A stretch of 64,000 nucleotides of DNA. Origin: Sporosarcina sp. 6E9 (GTDB lineage Bacteria > Bacillota > Bacilli > Bacillales_A > Planococcaceae). The translations under genes were made by a program, and so were the position numbers. Location: NCBI RefSeq assembly GCF_017921835.1, contig NZ_JAGEMN010000006.1:83955-147954 (forward strand), given 5' to 3'. How positions within the stretch are numbered: position 1 is the first letter of the stretch; every line of letters starts with the position of its first letter. The notes under the pieces were generated by a model. It made no database searches, was not told the DNA's origin, and was given only the letters and a program-made list of their open reading frames with translations. Below, piece after piece: positions 42,931-53,872 of the stretch.

Positions 42931-43729
42931 AAAATACTGGTTCAACACCCTCATATTCCATAACAAGATCGTCAAGGGATTTGAACACATAGCCTTCTTT
43001 TTTAGCATCCTGAATAAAGGAAGGAAGCGCTTCTGCGTTATCCGAAGACACCGTATGCATTAAGATAACAGCGCCAGGGTGCAATTGTTTCATGAGCTCG
43101 CCATAAGCATAATCTTTTCCTTTTGGCTTATCTTTATGCCAGTCGATGAAGGCAATCGACCAAAAAATATGGCGATAGCCGAGTTTATTGCCATGACTTA
43201 GTAGTTTTTCATTAAAGATCCCTTTCGGAGGTCTAAAGTAAACGGTTCGTTCAATCCCGGTAAATTCTTTAAGCTTTTTGTCGAATCGGCTCAACTCATC
43301 TTCCATTCCTTTTTCCGATAAATTTGCCATATTCGGATGGTCATATGAGTGATTTCCTATAATATGACCCTCTTTAACCATACGTTTCAGTATTGGTGTC
43401 GCACTCGTCAAATAATGACCGGTTAGAAAAAATGTCGCATGTACATCTTCTGTTTTCAATGTATCCAAAATCGATTCGGTATGGCCTGCTTCATAGCCAT
43501 TATCAAATGTTAGATAAACTACTTTTTCATCAGGTTTTCCTTTATAAATGGCGCCGTATTTATCTAAAACTTGATTGAAAGCAGCACCTGCATCTGGTGG
43601 AACTCCGTTAGTCGCTTTCTTAAATCCCCAATGAAATTCTTCCGCGGCGGCTGAATAGGGATTGAAAACGATACCCGCTAAAATGATCATGACAGCTAAT
43701 GACAAACCGCGCCAGTGATATTTATTCAT
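42929..43729 (-). CDS. pdaA: PdaA-like polysaccharide deacetylase (muramic delta-lactam)
   Basis: This protein has 266 residues from ATG 43729, which lies ~12 bases after AAAGGAGG; the GTG four codons earlier is too close to that site. A signal peptide (~5-28) is followed by the NodB fold: YLTFDNGYEAGHT (catalytic Asp, with Asn in place of the second Asp as in PdaA), HSYDHPNM (zinc His pair), VYFRPPKG and ILMHTVSSD. PdaA deacetylates muramic acid in spore cortex so that delta-lactam can form for germination. Length is close to B. subtilis PdaA (~263). Confidence 0.9.
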   Translation of the reverse strand: MNKYHWRGLSLAVMIILAGIVFNPYSAAAEEFHWGFKKATNGVPPDAGAAFNQVLDKYGAIYKGKPDEKVVYLTFDNGYEAGHTESILDTLKTEDVHATFFLTGHYLTSATPILKRMVKEGHIIGNHSYDHPNMANLSEKGMEDELSRFDKKLKEFTGIERTVYFRPPKGIFNEKLLSHGNKLGYRHIFWSIAFIDWHKDKPKGKDYAYGELMKQLHPGAVILMHTVSSDNAEALPSFIQDAKKEGYVFKSLDDLVMEYEGVEPVF

Positions 43730-43777
43730 ACTAAAAAGCACCCTCCTTTTAAGGTAGGATGCGTGGAAGTACCGTAA

Positions 43778-44677
43778 TTATACGTTTTTAGTAAGTAGAT
43801 TTTCTAAGGCTGATTCCAATGTGGGAAATGAAAATTCGAAGTCATTTTCAAGTAATTTTTCAGGCTTTACATGTTGACCTGTCAATACCAAAGCACTTTT
43901 TTTACCAAGCGCTAATTTCATTGCAAAAGAAGGCATTGGAATCCAATGAGGTCTTCTGAGGACAGCGCCAATTGTTTGCCCAAATTCTTTCATGCGTTTT
44001 GGAGATGGGGCCGTGACGTTTACAGGTCCGCTTAGATTCCGGTTTTCAATCGCAAATAAAATCGCGCGGGCAACGTCATTGATATGCACCCAGGATACCC
44101 ATTGTTTACCTGTCCCAACAGTACCGCCTGCAAATAATTTATAAGGAAGCGCCATAAGCGGGAAAGCTCCACCGTCTAGACTGAGCACGACGCCGAATCT
44201 CGTGCAAACAACACGAAGTCCGTCCTTTTCAGCGCTTAATGCTTTTTGTTCCCAATCATGCACGGTCTTCCCAAGAAAATCACTTGCAACTTCATTTGAT
44301 TGCTCATTATAAAGCTTGTGCTTGTCTGCCGGATAAATTCCTATCGCACTCGCATTGATCAATATTGACGGCGCTTTAGGAAGCGCGCGAATGATTCGTA
44401 GGAGTTCATCCGTAGCCGTCATTCTGCTTTCATAAATTAGTCGTTGATGATTTTCTGACCAACGACCATCATTAATTGACACGCCCGCGAGGTTAATAAA
44501 AGCATCCGCATACCCGATTGCATCTTCCGGTAAAAGACCTTCAGAAAGCCATTCCACATGTTGATCATCCATCACATTTTTCCTGGTTAGTATCACAACT
44601 TGATGACCAGCTTCTTGCAAAACTTCAGTTACTTTTTGACCTATTAATCCAGAGCCACCTGCAAGTACTATTTTCAT
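43778..44677 (-). CDS. yfhF: TIGR01777 family NAD-dependent epimerase-like protein
   Basis: This protein has 299 residues from ATG 44677 after GGAGGC. It opens with the Rossmann motif MKIVLAGGSGLIGQKVT, followed by INLAGVSINDGRWSENHQRLIYESR and INASAIGIYP, both typical of this atypical-SDR family (YfhF, SulA-like). The C-terminal ~50 residues are DUF1731-like. Its enzymatic role is undetermined. It is divergent from recX, as in B. subtilis. Confidence 0.88.
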   Translation of the reverse strand: MKIVLAGGSGLIGQKVTEVLQEAGHQVVILTRKNVMDDQHVEWLSEGLLPEDAIGYADAFINLAGVSINDGRWSENHQRLIYESRMTATDELLRIIRALPKAPSILINASAIGIYPADKHKLYNEQSNEVASDFLGKTVHDWEQKALSAEKDGLRVVCTRFGVVLSLDGGAFPLMALPYKLFAGGTVGTGKQWVSWVHINDVARAILFAIENRNLSGPVNVTAPSPKRMKEFGQTIGAVLRRPHWIPMPSFAMKLALGKKSALVLTGQHVKPEKLLENDFEFSFPTLESALENLLTKNV

Positions 44678-44768
44678 TCTTATCGCCTCCGTCATATAAA
44701 AATAATTTGTTTTGCTGAATCAATTAGACAGAACATGTATACTAAAGGAAAGTACAGGAGGGATTAAC

Positions 44769-45578
44769 GTGCCTGTTATTACAAAGATAACACAACAAAA
44801 GAGAGATAAGGAACGCTATAATATTTTCCTAGATGAAAAGTATGCGTTCAGCGTTCATGAATCCGTTTTGGTTAAATTTGAATTAACAAAAGGTATGACG
44901 TTGGAAGATTGGTCTGTCGACGAGATGGTTTATGAAGATGAAATTCGTAAAGCATTCAATCGCGCGCTTCATTACCTCGGGTTCCGTATGCGAAGTGAGT
45001 TTGAAGTGAAACAAAAGCTATTGGAAATCGGGTATGGTGAAGCGATTGTATTAGAAGCAATTGTGAAGTTAAGAAACCTCGGTTTTCTGAACGATGAAAC
45101 ATTTTCGGAAGCTTTATTGGAAACACAAAAAAGATCTTCAAGTCGAGGTCCCCGTGCAATTCAACAAGAACTTCAAAAGAAAGGGATTGGAAAGGAATTG
45201 CAGGAACAAGTGCTGGATTCCTATACTGAAGAGGAGCAAATTGAAATTGCCAGGAATCTTGCAGAAAAAGAAGCTTCAAAAAAACGTTCACAATCACCTG
45301 CTCAAACCAAACAGCGAATTCATAATGTTTTATTACGCAAAGGGTATTCCTATGAAATTATTAAGCAGGCTTTAGAAAATATAGATTTATCCATTGATGA
45401 AGATGAGTGGGCTGAAGTAATTGAGTCGATTGGTGAGAAAGCATGGCGCCGATACAGTTCGAGATTTAGTGGCAGAGACCGTAATAATCGAGTAAAACAA
45501 TCCTTGTATCAAAAAGGAATTCCGTTTGAACGAATAGATCGGTTTATCGAGATGAAGGAGAATGAAGATGACAACTGA
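44769..45578 (+). CDS. recX: Regulatory protein RecX
   Basis: This protein has 269 residues from GTG 44769 after AGGAGGG; the upstream extension lacks a ribosome-binding site. Three tandem three-helix RecX repeats are visible, e.g. ALHYLGFRMRSEFEVKQKL and VLLRKGYSYEIIKQAL. It modulates RecA filaments. Length matches the Bacillus form (~264), longer than in E. coli. It overlaps yfhH by 11 bp. Confidence 0.93.
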   Translation: MPVITKITQQKRDKERYNIFLDEKYAFSVHESVLVKFELTKGMTLEDWSVDEMVYEDEIRKAFNRALHYLGFRMRSEFEVKQKLLEIGYGEAIVLEAIVKLRNLGFLNDETFSEALLETQKRSSSRGPRAIQQELQKKGIGKELQEQVLDSYTEEEQIEIARNLAEKEASKKRSQSPAQTKQRIHNVLLRKGYSYEIIKQALENIDLSIDEDEWAEVIESIGEKAWRRYSSRFSGRDRNNRVKQSLYQKGIPFERIDRFIEMKENEDDN

Positions 45579-45900
45579 GAAAAAATACAGCGAAATGACA
45601 GAACATGAATTACGCGGCGAAATCGCAAATTTACGAGAAAAAGCACGTAAAGCAGAACAACTCGGTATTCTAAACGAGTTCGCGGTTTATCAGCGGAAAA
45701 TGTTGATGGCCGAAGCCTTTTTAATCGATCCAGCTACAATTGAAATTGGAGAAATTTATCGCATCGAAGGCGATGAAGGAATGTTTTTTCAAGTTGACTA
45801 CTTAAAAGGACGCTTTGCTTGGGGGCACAGACTGGGTGGCAATCTGGCAAAGGAAGCCCTGCCTATATCGATGTTGAAACCGGTGAAAACGGGGAAGTAA
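45568..45900 (+). CDS. yfhH: YfhH/DUF1811 family protein
   Basis: This protein has 110 residues from ATG 45568, seven bases after AAGGAG in the end of recX. The opening KYSEMTEHELRGEIANLREK and the ending IEGDEGMFFQVDYLKGRFAWG match YfhH. It is soluble and of unknown function. Same operon as recX, then a terminator. Confidence 0.9.
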   Translation: MTTEKKYSEMTEHELRGEIANLREKARKAEQLGILNEFAVYQRKMLMAEAFLIDPATIEIGEIYRIEGDEGMFFQVDYLKGRFAWGHRLGGNLAKEALPISMLKPVKTGK

Positions 45901-45905
45901 ACTAG

Positions 45906-45945
45906 AGAAAAGCTATGAACATGAAATATGTCATAGCTTTTCATT
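45906..45945 (+). terminator. Terminator of recX-yfhH
   Basis: GAAAAGCTATGAACAT pairs with ATGTCATAGCTTTTC (one unpaired base) around GAAAT. Confidence 0.82.
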
Positions 45946-45979
45946 TGGTCTAGCTTCAGGGTCCCGCGCTTTTGTTTTT

Positions 45980-46963
45980 TCAAGAATGAGGTATAAAGTT
46001 TAATTTTTTATTGAGCTTTTCTTCGGAAAATATCCATCCAGTATACGAATTAATGACATTCATTTCCGAATCCACATGAGCGACTGCAACAAATGGGTAA
46101 TAATCTTTATTTCGATAACGTAAATCAATTAAGCGAATCTCGCATAAATCACCAATTTTCGTTAATTCCCATCTATAAATTGGTGAAAATGCAGTGAATG
46201 CTTTTATATTATTGTCCTCTAAGGCAGCTCTTACTTCTGGAAGTTCAGGTAGTGGATCTTTTGTAAATCGATCGAAAATCGTAATCGAACGTCCATAAGC
46301 ACGCCCAACATAATGACATGTCGGGGAAGAAGCCGCTACTCTCCATTGGAAAAAACGGATTGTCGGCGCAATAATAATTTCGTCTGCATCGGGAATAGTA
46401 TGTGCAACGGCACGTATTACCGCATATTTTAACGCAAACCGCAGCAAATAGTAGATGAAGATGATTCCATACATAATCGATATCGGATAAATCGGTTCGA
46501 CTCCGAATAACCACACCGTTATGGCTAATAGATGTAACACAAAAATAACGGGGTCGAATGTATTGATCACGCCTATTGCGACCCACTTTTTGGAGAATGG
46601 CCGCAAAGCTTGCGTTCCATATGAATTAAAGATATCAACAAATACATGGAGAAATACGGCTAAAAATGACCATGCCCATACATGGATAAAGTTGGCCCCT
46701 GGGAAAAGTAACGTCAAGATGACAGTTAGTAGAAGCGGCCAAAGTAATACCGCGGGAATCGAATGCGTGATTCCGCGATGGTGGCGAATGTATACTGCGT
46801 TATTTCTAAGTTTTAAAACGGTGTCGATGTCGGGGATTAGCGAACCGACGACAATTCCTGAAAATACCGCGCTAGTCGTCACTGCATCTGCTGAAACGAC
46901 TGGGTCAGATAGGGCTATCCCGCATATTGCAACACCCATGACGACATGAGTTCCAGTGTCCAA
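45980..46963 (-). CDS. yfhP: YfhP family metal-dependent hydrolase (membrane-bound)
   Basis: This protein has 327 residues from TTG 46963, with AAGGAGC upstream; length equals B. subtilis YfhP. Several membrane helices are present; THVVMGVAICGIAL, SLIPDIDTVL and HHRGITHSIPAVLL carry the conserved His/Asp residues of the LexA-binding, inner-membrane-bound putative hydrolase family. A ~130-residue soluble C-terminus follows (ARAYGRSITIFDRFTKD). It is divergent from mutY, as in B. subtilis. Confidence 0.9.
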   Translation of the reverse strand: MDTGTHVVMGVAICGIALSDPVVSADAVTTSAVFSGIVVGSLIPDIDTVLKLRNNAVYIRHHRGITHSIPAVLLWPLLLTVILTLLFPGANFIHVWAWSFLAVFLHVFVDIFNSYGTQALRPFSKKWVAIGVINTFDPVIFVLHLLAITVWLFGVEPIYPISIMYGIIFIYYLLRFALKYAVIRAVAHTIPDADEIIIAPTIRFFQWRVAASSPTCHYVGRAYGRSITIFDRFTKDPLPELPEVRAALEDNNIKAFTAFSPIYRWELTKIGDLCEIRLIDLRYRNKDYYPFVAVAHVDSEMNVINSYTGWIFSEEKLNKKLNFIPHS

Positions 46964-47096
46964 AAAATCAGCTCCTTTTGTCGGAAGACACTTGCTTTTC
47001 TCCCTAACATGGAATCGAGAATTGTGCATAGGGATGTCCTTAATTCTTGTATACCCTTTTCTGCTTAATCATAACATACGCTTTATGGAGGAAAAC

Positions 47097-48907
<1,811 letters not shown>

Positions 48908-48971
48908 ATAAAAAATAAATGGATAAAAAATAATTTTCTGCACATGTTAATGAGCACGGAGGTGAATATCC

Positions 48972-49190
48972 ATGACTAAAAACCAAAACCCGAATCAAAC
49001 TAACGTGAACAAAGTTAGGCAACAAAACCAGCAATCATTGCAAGGGCAAACTCAAAACCCAATGGGGGAAGAGTTTGGTTCCGAGACTGATGTGAATCAG
49101 GTTAGGCAACAAAACCAGCAGTCTGAAGCTAAAAAGCAACAACAGTCTTCAGGTATGCGTGCGAATCGATTCGAAAACGGTTCTAAGTAA
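48972..49190 (+). CDS. sspE: Gamma-type small acid-soluble spore protein
   Basis: This 72-residue protein is rich in Gln, Asn and Lys with almost no hydrophobic residues. Two repeats, NVNKVRQQNQQS and DVNQVRQQNQQS, flank a middle section, and EEFGSETD is a plausible GPR protease site. Gamma SASP serve as an amino-acid store that is degraded on germination. CGGAGGTG precedes the ATG. Position after fabL matches B. subtilis sspE. Expression should be sigma-G dependent, though I did not identify the promoter. Confidence 0.92.
   Translation: MTKNQNPNQTNVNKVRQQNQQSLQGQTQNPMGEEFGSETDVNQVRQQNQQSEAKKQQQSSGMRANRFENGSK
49014..49120 (+). repeat. Direct repeat within sspE
   Basis: The same 20 bases, GTTAGGCAACAAAACCAGCA, occur at 49014-49033 and 49101-49120, 87 bp apart and in frame, encoding the VRQQNQQ repeat. 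Identity at the DNA level suggests a recent duplication or gene conversion of the SASP repeat. Confidence 0.85.
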
Positions 49191-49206
49191 GTGGATGGAC
49201 ATCACC

Positions 49207-49241
49207 TGCCGGCAGAAGCTAAAAGCTTCTGCCGGTTTTTT
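49207..49241 (+). terminator. Terminator of sspE
   Basis: CCGGCAGAAGCT pairs perfectly with AGCTTCTGCCGG around AAA, followed by TTTTTT. Confidence 0.92.
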
Positions 49242-49365
49242 GATATTCCTGAAAATATGGCATATTTAAATGCTATGGTTTCATCTTTCAGAGTTCTATT
49301 GATATACTAGTGAAATCATATAAGCATATCGAAACTTTAGGGCAACGAAAAGGTGGGATGAAAAA

Positions 49366-49929
49366 ATGGTGATTCCTAAGGAAGGGGAAACAATACAAGT
49401 ACATAGTTATAAACATGATGGAAATATCCATCGCGTGTGGCAAGAAACAACCGTATTAAAAGGAACCCGTAATATTGTGATTGGCGGCAACGAACGGACT
49501 CTAGTCACAGAAGCGGATGGACGAACGTGGGTTACCCGAGAACCATCAATTTGTTATTTCCATGCAGAGTATTGGTTTAATATTATTTGCATGCTCAGAG
49601 AAGATGGTGTTTATTATTACGTTAATATGAGTTCTCCATTCGTTTATAATAACAAAACGTTGAAATATATCGATTACGATCTGGATGTAAAAGTATTTCC
49701 AGATATGAGTTACATGATTTTGGACGAAGATGAATATGAGGATCATAAAAAACAGATGAACTATCCAGATGTGATAGATCAAATATTATATAATAATCTT
49801 GATAAATTACTGAGTTGGATTAAGCAACGTCGCGGTCCGTTTGCGCCAGACTTTATCGAAGCGTGGACAGCAAGATATGAATTTCAAAAGAAAATTCGGA
49901 GCAGTGAGAAACCGCCGCACAACGAATAA
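49366..49929 (+). CDS. ygaC: YgaC (DUF402, nucleoside tri/diphosphate phosphatase-like)
   Basis: This 187-residue protein of the DUF402/UPF0374 family shows [57 protein letters not shown] and [10 protein letters not shown], whose Asp/Glu residues bind Mg in the solved relatives. Staphylococcal homologues (Ntdp) hydrolyse nucleoside tri- and diphosphates. It is 26 bp upstream of ygaD, as in B. subtilis. Confidence 0.9.
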   Translation: MVIPKEGETIQVHSYKHDGNIHRVWQETTVLKGTRNIVIGGNERTLVTEADGRTWVTREPSICYFHAEYWFNIICMLREDGVYYYVNMSSPFVYNNKTLKYIDYDLDVKVFPDMSYMILDEDEYEDHKKQMNYPDVIDQILYNNLDKLLSWIKQRRGPFAPDFIEAWTARYEFQKKIRSSEKPPHNE

Positions 49930-49955
49930 GCTTTATTGTAGTAGGAGGAAAATGG

Positions 49956-51701
49956 ATGGGTGGCAGTATTAAACGTTATTTAAAATTTGTTAAGCCATAC
50001 AAATGGTTGATATTACTTACATTAGTCATAGGTATCATTAAATTCGCTATACCACTTTTCATGCCGCTATTAATCAGAATTGTCATTGATGACATTATCG
50101 GGGAACCGTCCTTATCAGCGCAGGAAGCGACGAAACAATTATTTTACTGGCTTGGCGGAACGATGTTGGTATTTTTTATCGTCCGTCCACCAGTTGAATA
50201 CTACCGACAATATTATGCGCAGTATGTGAGCAATAAAATCTTATATGATATTCGTGAAAATTTGTATTCGCATCTACAAAAGCTCAGCCTTCGTTATTAC
50301 TCGAATACGCGAGCAGGCGAGATCATTTCACGCGTTATTAACGATGTTGAACAAACAAGAAACTTTGTCATGATTGGACTTATGAACGTTTGGCTCGACT
50401 TGGCGACAATTCTAATCGCTGTTGGAATCATGTTAACAATGGATATTCCGTTGACAATTGTAACGCTTCTCGCATTTCCTTTTTACGGTTATAGCGTAAA
50501 GCATTTCTTCGGGAAGCTTCGTATTTTGACACGAAAACGGTCGCAAGCGCTTGCGGATGTCCAAAGTTATTTACACGAACGTGTTTCAGGTGTCAGTGTT
50601 ATTAAAAGTTTTGCATTGGAAGATGTCGAGCAAGAAAAATTCAATGAAACCAATGGTACCTTTTTAGAAAAAGCAATTGATCATACGCGATGGAATGCAA
50701 AAGCTTTCGCTGTAGTCAATACCATTACCGATGTGGCCCCGCTTCTCGTTCTTGGATATGCCGGATACCAAGTAATAAATGGAAATCTCTCCGTTGGTAC
50801 AATGGTTGCGTTTATTGCATTTATTGATCGCGTGTATAGTCCGCTTCGTAGACTTGTGAATTCGTCAACATCGCTGACGCAATCTTTTGCATCCATGGAC
50901 CGCGTGTTTGAATTAATGGAAGAAAAGTATGACATAACTGATAAAGAAAACGCAGTTCCACTACCTAACATTAATGGGGAAATCGAGTTCGATAATGTCA
51001 GTTTCGCCTATGAGGAAAACGGGGAAGAGGTATTGAAAGGCATTAGTTTCAAAGCGAACCCTGGTGAAACAGTTGCATTTGTAGGGATGAGCGGCGGAGG
51101 GAAATCGACCATTGTCGGGTTGATCCCGCGTTTTCATGATGTGAAGAGCGGCGCAGTTCGAATAGATGGGCATGATATCAGAGATGTTCAAGTGAAATCA
51201 TTACGAGATCAAATCGGGATAGTGTTGCAAGACAGTATTTTATTTAGCGATTCCGTGAAGAGTAATATTTTAATGGGAAAACCTGATGCAACGGATGAAG
51301 AAGTCATTGCGGCGGCGGTCGCAGCCAATGCGCATGATTTCATCAAAGAGCTTCCGGAAGGGTATGAAACTACTGTCGGGGAGCGTGGTGTTAAACTTTC
51401 AGGAGGTCAAAAACAACGCATTGCTATCGCACGCGTATTCTTGAAAAATCCGCCACTTCTTATTTTAGACGAAGCAACTTCGGCACTAGACCTTGAAAGT
51501 GAAGCACTTATCCAAGAGTCTCTAGAAGTTTTGGCACATGAAAGAACGACACTTGTAGTTGCCCACAGATTATCAACCATTACGCATGCCGATAAGATAT
51601 TTGTAGTCGATGCAGGCGAAGTGAAAGAAATGGGAACACATGAGGAGTTAATGAAAAAAGAAGGAATCTACTTCGGTTTATTCCAAGTGCAACATATTTA
51701 A
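49956..51701 (+). CDS. ygaD: ABC exporter half-transporter YgaD
   Basis: This 581-residue protein has six membrane helices (~15-310) fused to a nucleotide-binding domain. Walker A GMSGGGKST, signature LSGGQKQR, Walker B LLILDEATSALD and VAHRLST switch His are intact, so a homodimer should be active. It belongs to the multidrug/lipid flippase type (MsbA-like). GTAGGAGG precedes the ATG. Its substrate is unknown. Confidence 0.92.
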   Translation: MGGSIKRYLKFVKPYKWLILLTLVIGIIKFAIPLFMPLLIRIVIDDIIGEPSLSAQEATKQLFYWLGGTMLVFFIVRPPVEYYRQYYAQYVSNKILYDIRENLYSHLQKLSLRYYSNTRAGEIISRVINDVEQTRNFVMIGLMNVWLDLATILIAVGIMLTMDIPLTIVTLLAFPFYGYSVKHFFGKLRILTRKRSQALADVQSYLHERVSGVSVIKSFALEDVEQEKFNETNGTFLEKAIDHTRWNAKAFAVVNTITDVAPLLVLGYAGYQVINGNLSVGTMVAFIAFIDRVYSPLRRLVNSSTSLTQSFASMDRVFELMEEKYDITDKENAVPLPNINGEIEFDNVSFAYEENGEEVLKGISFKANPGETVAFVGMSGGGKSTIVGLIPRFHDVKSGAVRIDGHDIRDVQVKSLRDQIGIVLQDSILFSDSVKSNILMGKPDATDEEVIAAAVAANAHDFIKELPEGYETTVGERGVKLSGGQKQRIAIARVFLKNPPLLILDEATSALDLESEALIQESLEVLAHERTTLVVAHRLSTITHADKIFVVDAGEVKEMGTHEELMKKEGIYFGLFQVQHI

Positions 51702-51708
51702 ATGACTA

Positions 51709-51754
51709 GACGTTATCGTCGTCCTTATAAGGGACAACGATAACGTTTTTTTAA
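51709..51754 (+). terminator. Terminator of ygaC-ygaD
   Basis: ACGTTATCGT and GTCC pair with GGAC and ACGATAACGT around CTTATAAG, followed by TTTTTT. Confidence 0.88.
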
Positions 51755-51864
51755 TACATAAAACAATAATCCTGAATCGCAGTTGTAATATTTTATATTA
51801 TCAGTATAATTGTCATATACGAATTAATCAGAATACCAATAAGAAATTAGAAAAGGGTGATCTG

Positions 51865-52884
51865 GTGGATAATCGAAAATCCGTTCTTCAAGTGAAAAAT
51901 CTACAGACTACTTTTTTCACAGACTCAGGGGAAATACCAGCAGTGGATCATATTGACTTCCATTTAAAAGAAGGCGAAGTTCTTGGCATTGTCGGGGAAT
52001 CAGGCTGTGGAAAAAGTGTAACTTCGCTATCAATTATGGGGCTTGTACCGAGCCCGCCTGGAAAGATTGTCGGAGGAGAAATACTCTTTAAAGACCGAGA
52101 CTTACTGAAAATGTCGGAAACCCAAATGCGCCATGTGCGCGGGAATGATATTGCAATGATATTTCAGGAGCCAATGACTTCGTTAAATCCACTTTTTACA
52201 ATAGGCAATCAGCTAATTGAGGCGGTCTTAATTCATAATAAGAAGTGGTCGAAGAAGAAAGCTACCGAAAGAGCAGTTGAAATGCTGACACTTGTAGGCT
52301 TACCTAGAGCCAGCGATTTAATGAAAGATTATCCCCACCAATTATCAGGAGGAATGAGACAGCGAGTCATGATTGCCATGGCGCTCGTTTGTGATCCGAC
52401 TGTATTAATCGCAGATGAACCGACAACGGCGCTAGATGTGACCATTCAAGCGCAAATCCTAAAGTTGATGAAAGAATTAAATACGCGTTTAAATACCGCG
52501 GTTCTTCTCATTACGCATGACCTCGGCGTTGTCGCTGAAACGTGCGAACGTGTAATTGTCATGTATTCGGGTCAAATAATTGAAGAAGCACCCGTAAAGA
52601 CGATTTTTGAAAATCCTGAGCACCCGTACACGAAAGGGCTAATTCAATCGGTTCCAGACATTAGATATAAAAAGGATCGACTCTTTTCAATCGCCGGGAA
52701 CGTACCAAGGCCGGGTACAATCGAACGTGGATGCCGATTTGCTGAACGTTGCGAGTTTGCATTTGACCGTTGTCTACAAGAAAATCCTGAACTATACGAA
52801 ACATCTTCGGCTCATCAAACAAGGTGCTTCCTGTATGACAAAAAAGGAGTCGAAGCACATGACAAAACCCTTATTGAAAGTTGA
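51865..52884 (+). CDS. appD: Peptide ABC transporter ATP-binding protein (AppD/OppD type)
   Basis: This 339-residue protein starts at GTG 51865 after AAAAGGGTGATCTG. Walker A GESGCGKS, signature LSGGMRQR and Walker [13 protein letters not shown] are present, with the oligopeptide-type C-terminal Cys region ([16 protein letters not shown]). It is the first gene of a D-F-A-B-C operon, the order of B. subtilis app (oligopeptide uptake). It overlaps the next gene by 26 bp. Confidence 0.9.
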   Translation: MDNRKSVLQVKNLQTTFFTDSGEIPAVDHIDFHLKEGEVLGIVGESGCGKSVTSLSIMGLVPSPPGKIVGGEILFKDRDLLKMSETQMRHVRGNDIAMIFQEPMTSLNPLFTIGNQLIEAVLIHNKKWSKKKATERAVEMLTLVGLPRASDLMKDYPHQLSGGMRQRVMIAMALVCDPTVLIADEPTTALDVTIQAQILKLMKELNTRLNTAVLLITHDLGVVAETCERVIVMYSGQIIEEAPVKTIFENPEHPYTKGLIQSVPDIRYKKDRLFSIAGNVPRPGTIERGCRFAERCEFAFDRCLQENPELYETSSAHQTRCFLYDKKGVEAHDKTLIES

Positions 52885-53872
52885 AAACTTGAAAAAGTAT
52901 TTTCCGATTAAAAAAGGAATGCTTGGACGAGTTGCAGGCCAAGTAAAAGCAGTGGATGATATATCCTTTTACGTGAATGAAGGTGAAACGCTAGGAATTG
53001 TTGGTGAATCAGGATGCGGTAAATCAACAACTGGTCGTATGCTACTAAGGTTACTTGAACCAACAGAAGGTACGGTTGAGTTTGATGGGAAAGATATCAC
53101 AAAACTATCCGCGGAAGAAATGCGGAAAACGAGACGCGATATTCAAATGGTATTTCAAGATCCCTATGCTTCTTTAAATCCAAGACATACCATCGAAAAG
53201 ATTTTAGGAGAACCTTTACTGGTCCATGGTATGAAAAGCGTCAAGGAACGAAATGCTAAAATTCATGAATTTTTAGAAGTTGTCGGATTAAGCGACTTTC
53301 ATGCAAAACGCTACCCGCATCAGTTTAGTGGCGGGCAACGACAGCGAATCGGCATCGCAAGAGCGCTCATGACAAATCCAAAATTAATTATTGCGGATGA
53401 ACCGGTATCTGCGCTTGATGTATCAATCCAAGCACAAGTACTTAATTTAATGCAAGACTTGCAAAAAGAATTTAATTTAACTTATATCTTTATCGCCCAT
53501 GATCTTGGAGTGGTTCGCCACATTAGTGATCGAGTGGGCGTTATGTATCTAGGGAAAATGGTGGAAGTTTCAGAGAGTGAAGACCTTTATGCAAAACCAC
53601 TTCATCCATATACACAAGCCTTATTATCAGCAGTCCCAGTTCCAGATCCAGACTATGTCAAACAGGAAGTTTTTCTAGAGGGGGATATACCAAATCCAGC
53701 AGATCCCCCAACAGGTTGCACATTCCACACAAGATGCCCGTTTAAAATGGACATTTGCACGCGGGAAATTCCAAAGCTTATAGAAGTTGACGCAGGTCAT
53801 TCTGTTGCGTGCCATTTATATCCGGATGGTGCCGACAATGATATAAAAATTGATGGAGGGGTCATTACATGA
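52859..53872 (+). CDS. appF: Peptide ABC transporter ATP-binding protein (AppF/OppF type)
   Basis: This protein has 337 residues from ATG 52859, with AAGGAG nine bases upstream; longer frames lie inside appD. Walker [10 protein letters not shown], signature FSGGQRQR, Walker [13 protein letters not shown] and the C-terminal [14 protein letters not shown]ys cluster are intact. It pairs with AppD as the motor of the importer. Its stop overlaps the start of the binding-protein gene by 4 bp. Confidence 0.9.
   Translation: MTKPLLKVENLKKYFPIKKGMLGRVAGQVKAVDDISFYVNEGETLGIVGESGCGKSTTGRMLLRLLEPTEGTVEFDGKDITKLSAEEMRKTRRDIQMVFQDPYASLNPRHTIEKILGEPLLVHGMKSVKERNAKIHEFLEVVGLSDFHAKRYPHQFSGGQRQRIGIARALMTNPKLIIADEPVSALDVSIQAQVLNLMQDLQKEFNLTYIFIAHDLGVVRHISDRVGVMYLGKMVEVSESEDLYAKPLHPYTQALLSAVPVPDPDYVKQEVFLEGDIPNPADPPTGCTFHTRCPFKMDICTREIPKLIEVDAGHSVACHLYPDGADNDIKIDGGVIT

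Noticed and set aside
45094..45375. Plus-strand ORF of 93 codons within recX
   Set aside because: Lys-rich out-of-frame shadow of recX.
46521..46949. Plus-strand ORF of 142 codons opposite yfhP
   Set aside because: It is the antisense shadow of a conserved gene with no ribosome-binding site and unnatural composition.
48972..49190. CRISPR-like or mobile repeats in the sspE region
   Set aside because: Only two copies, in frame and encoding the SASP repeat; no spacers or cas genes.
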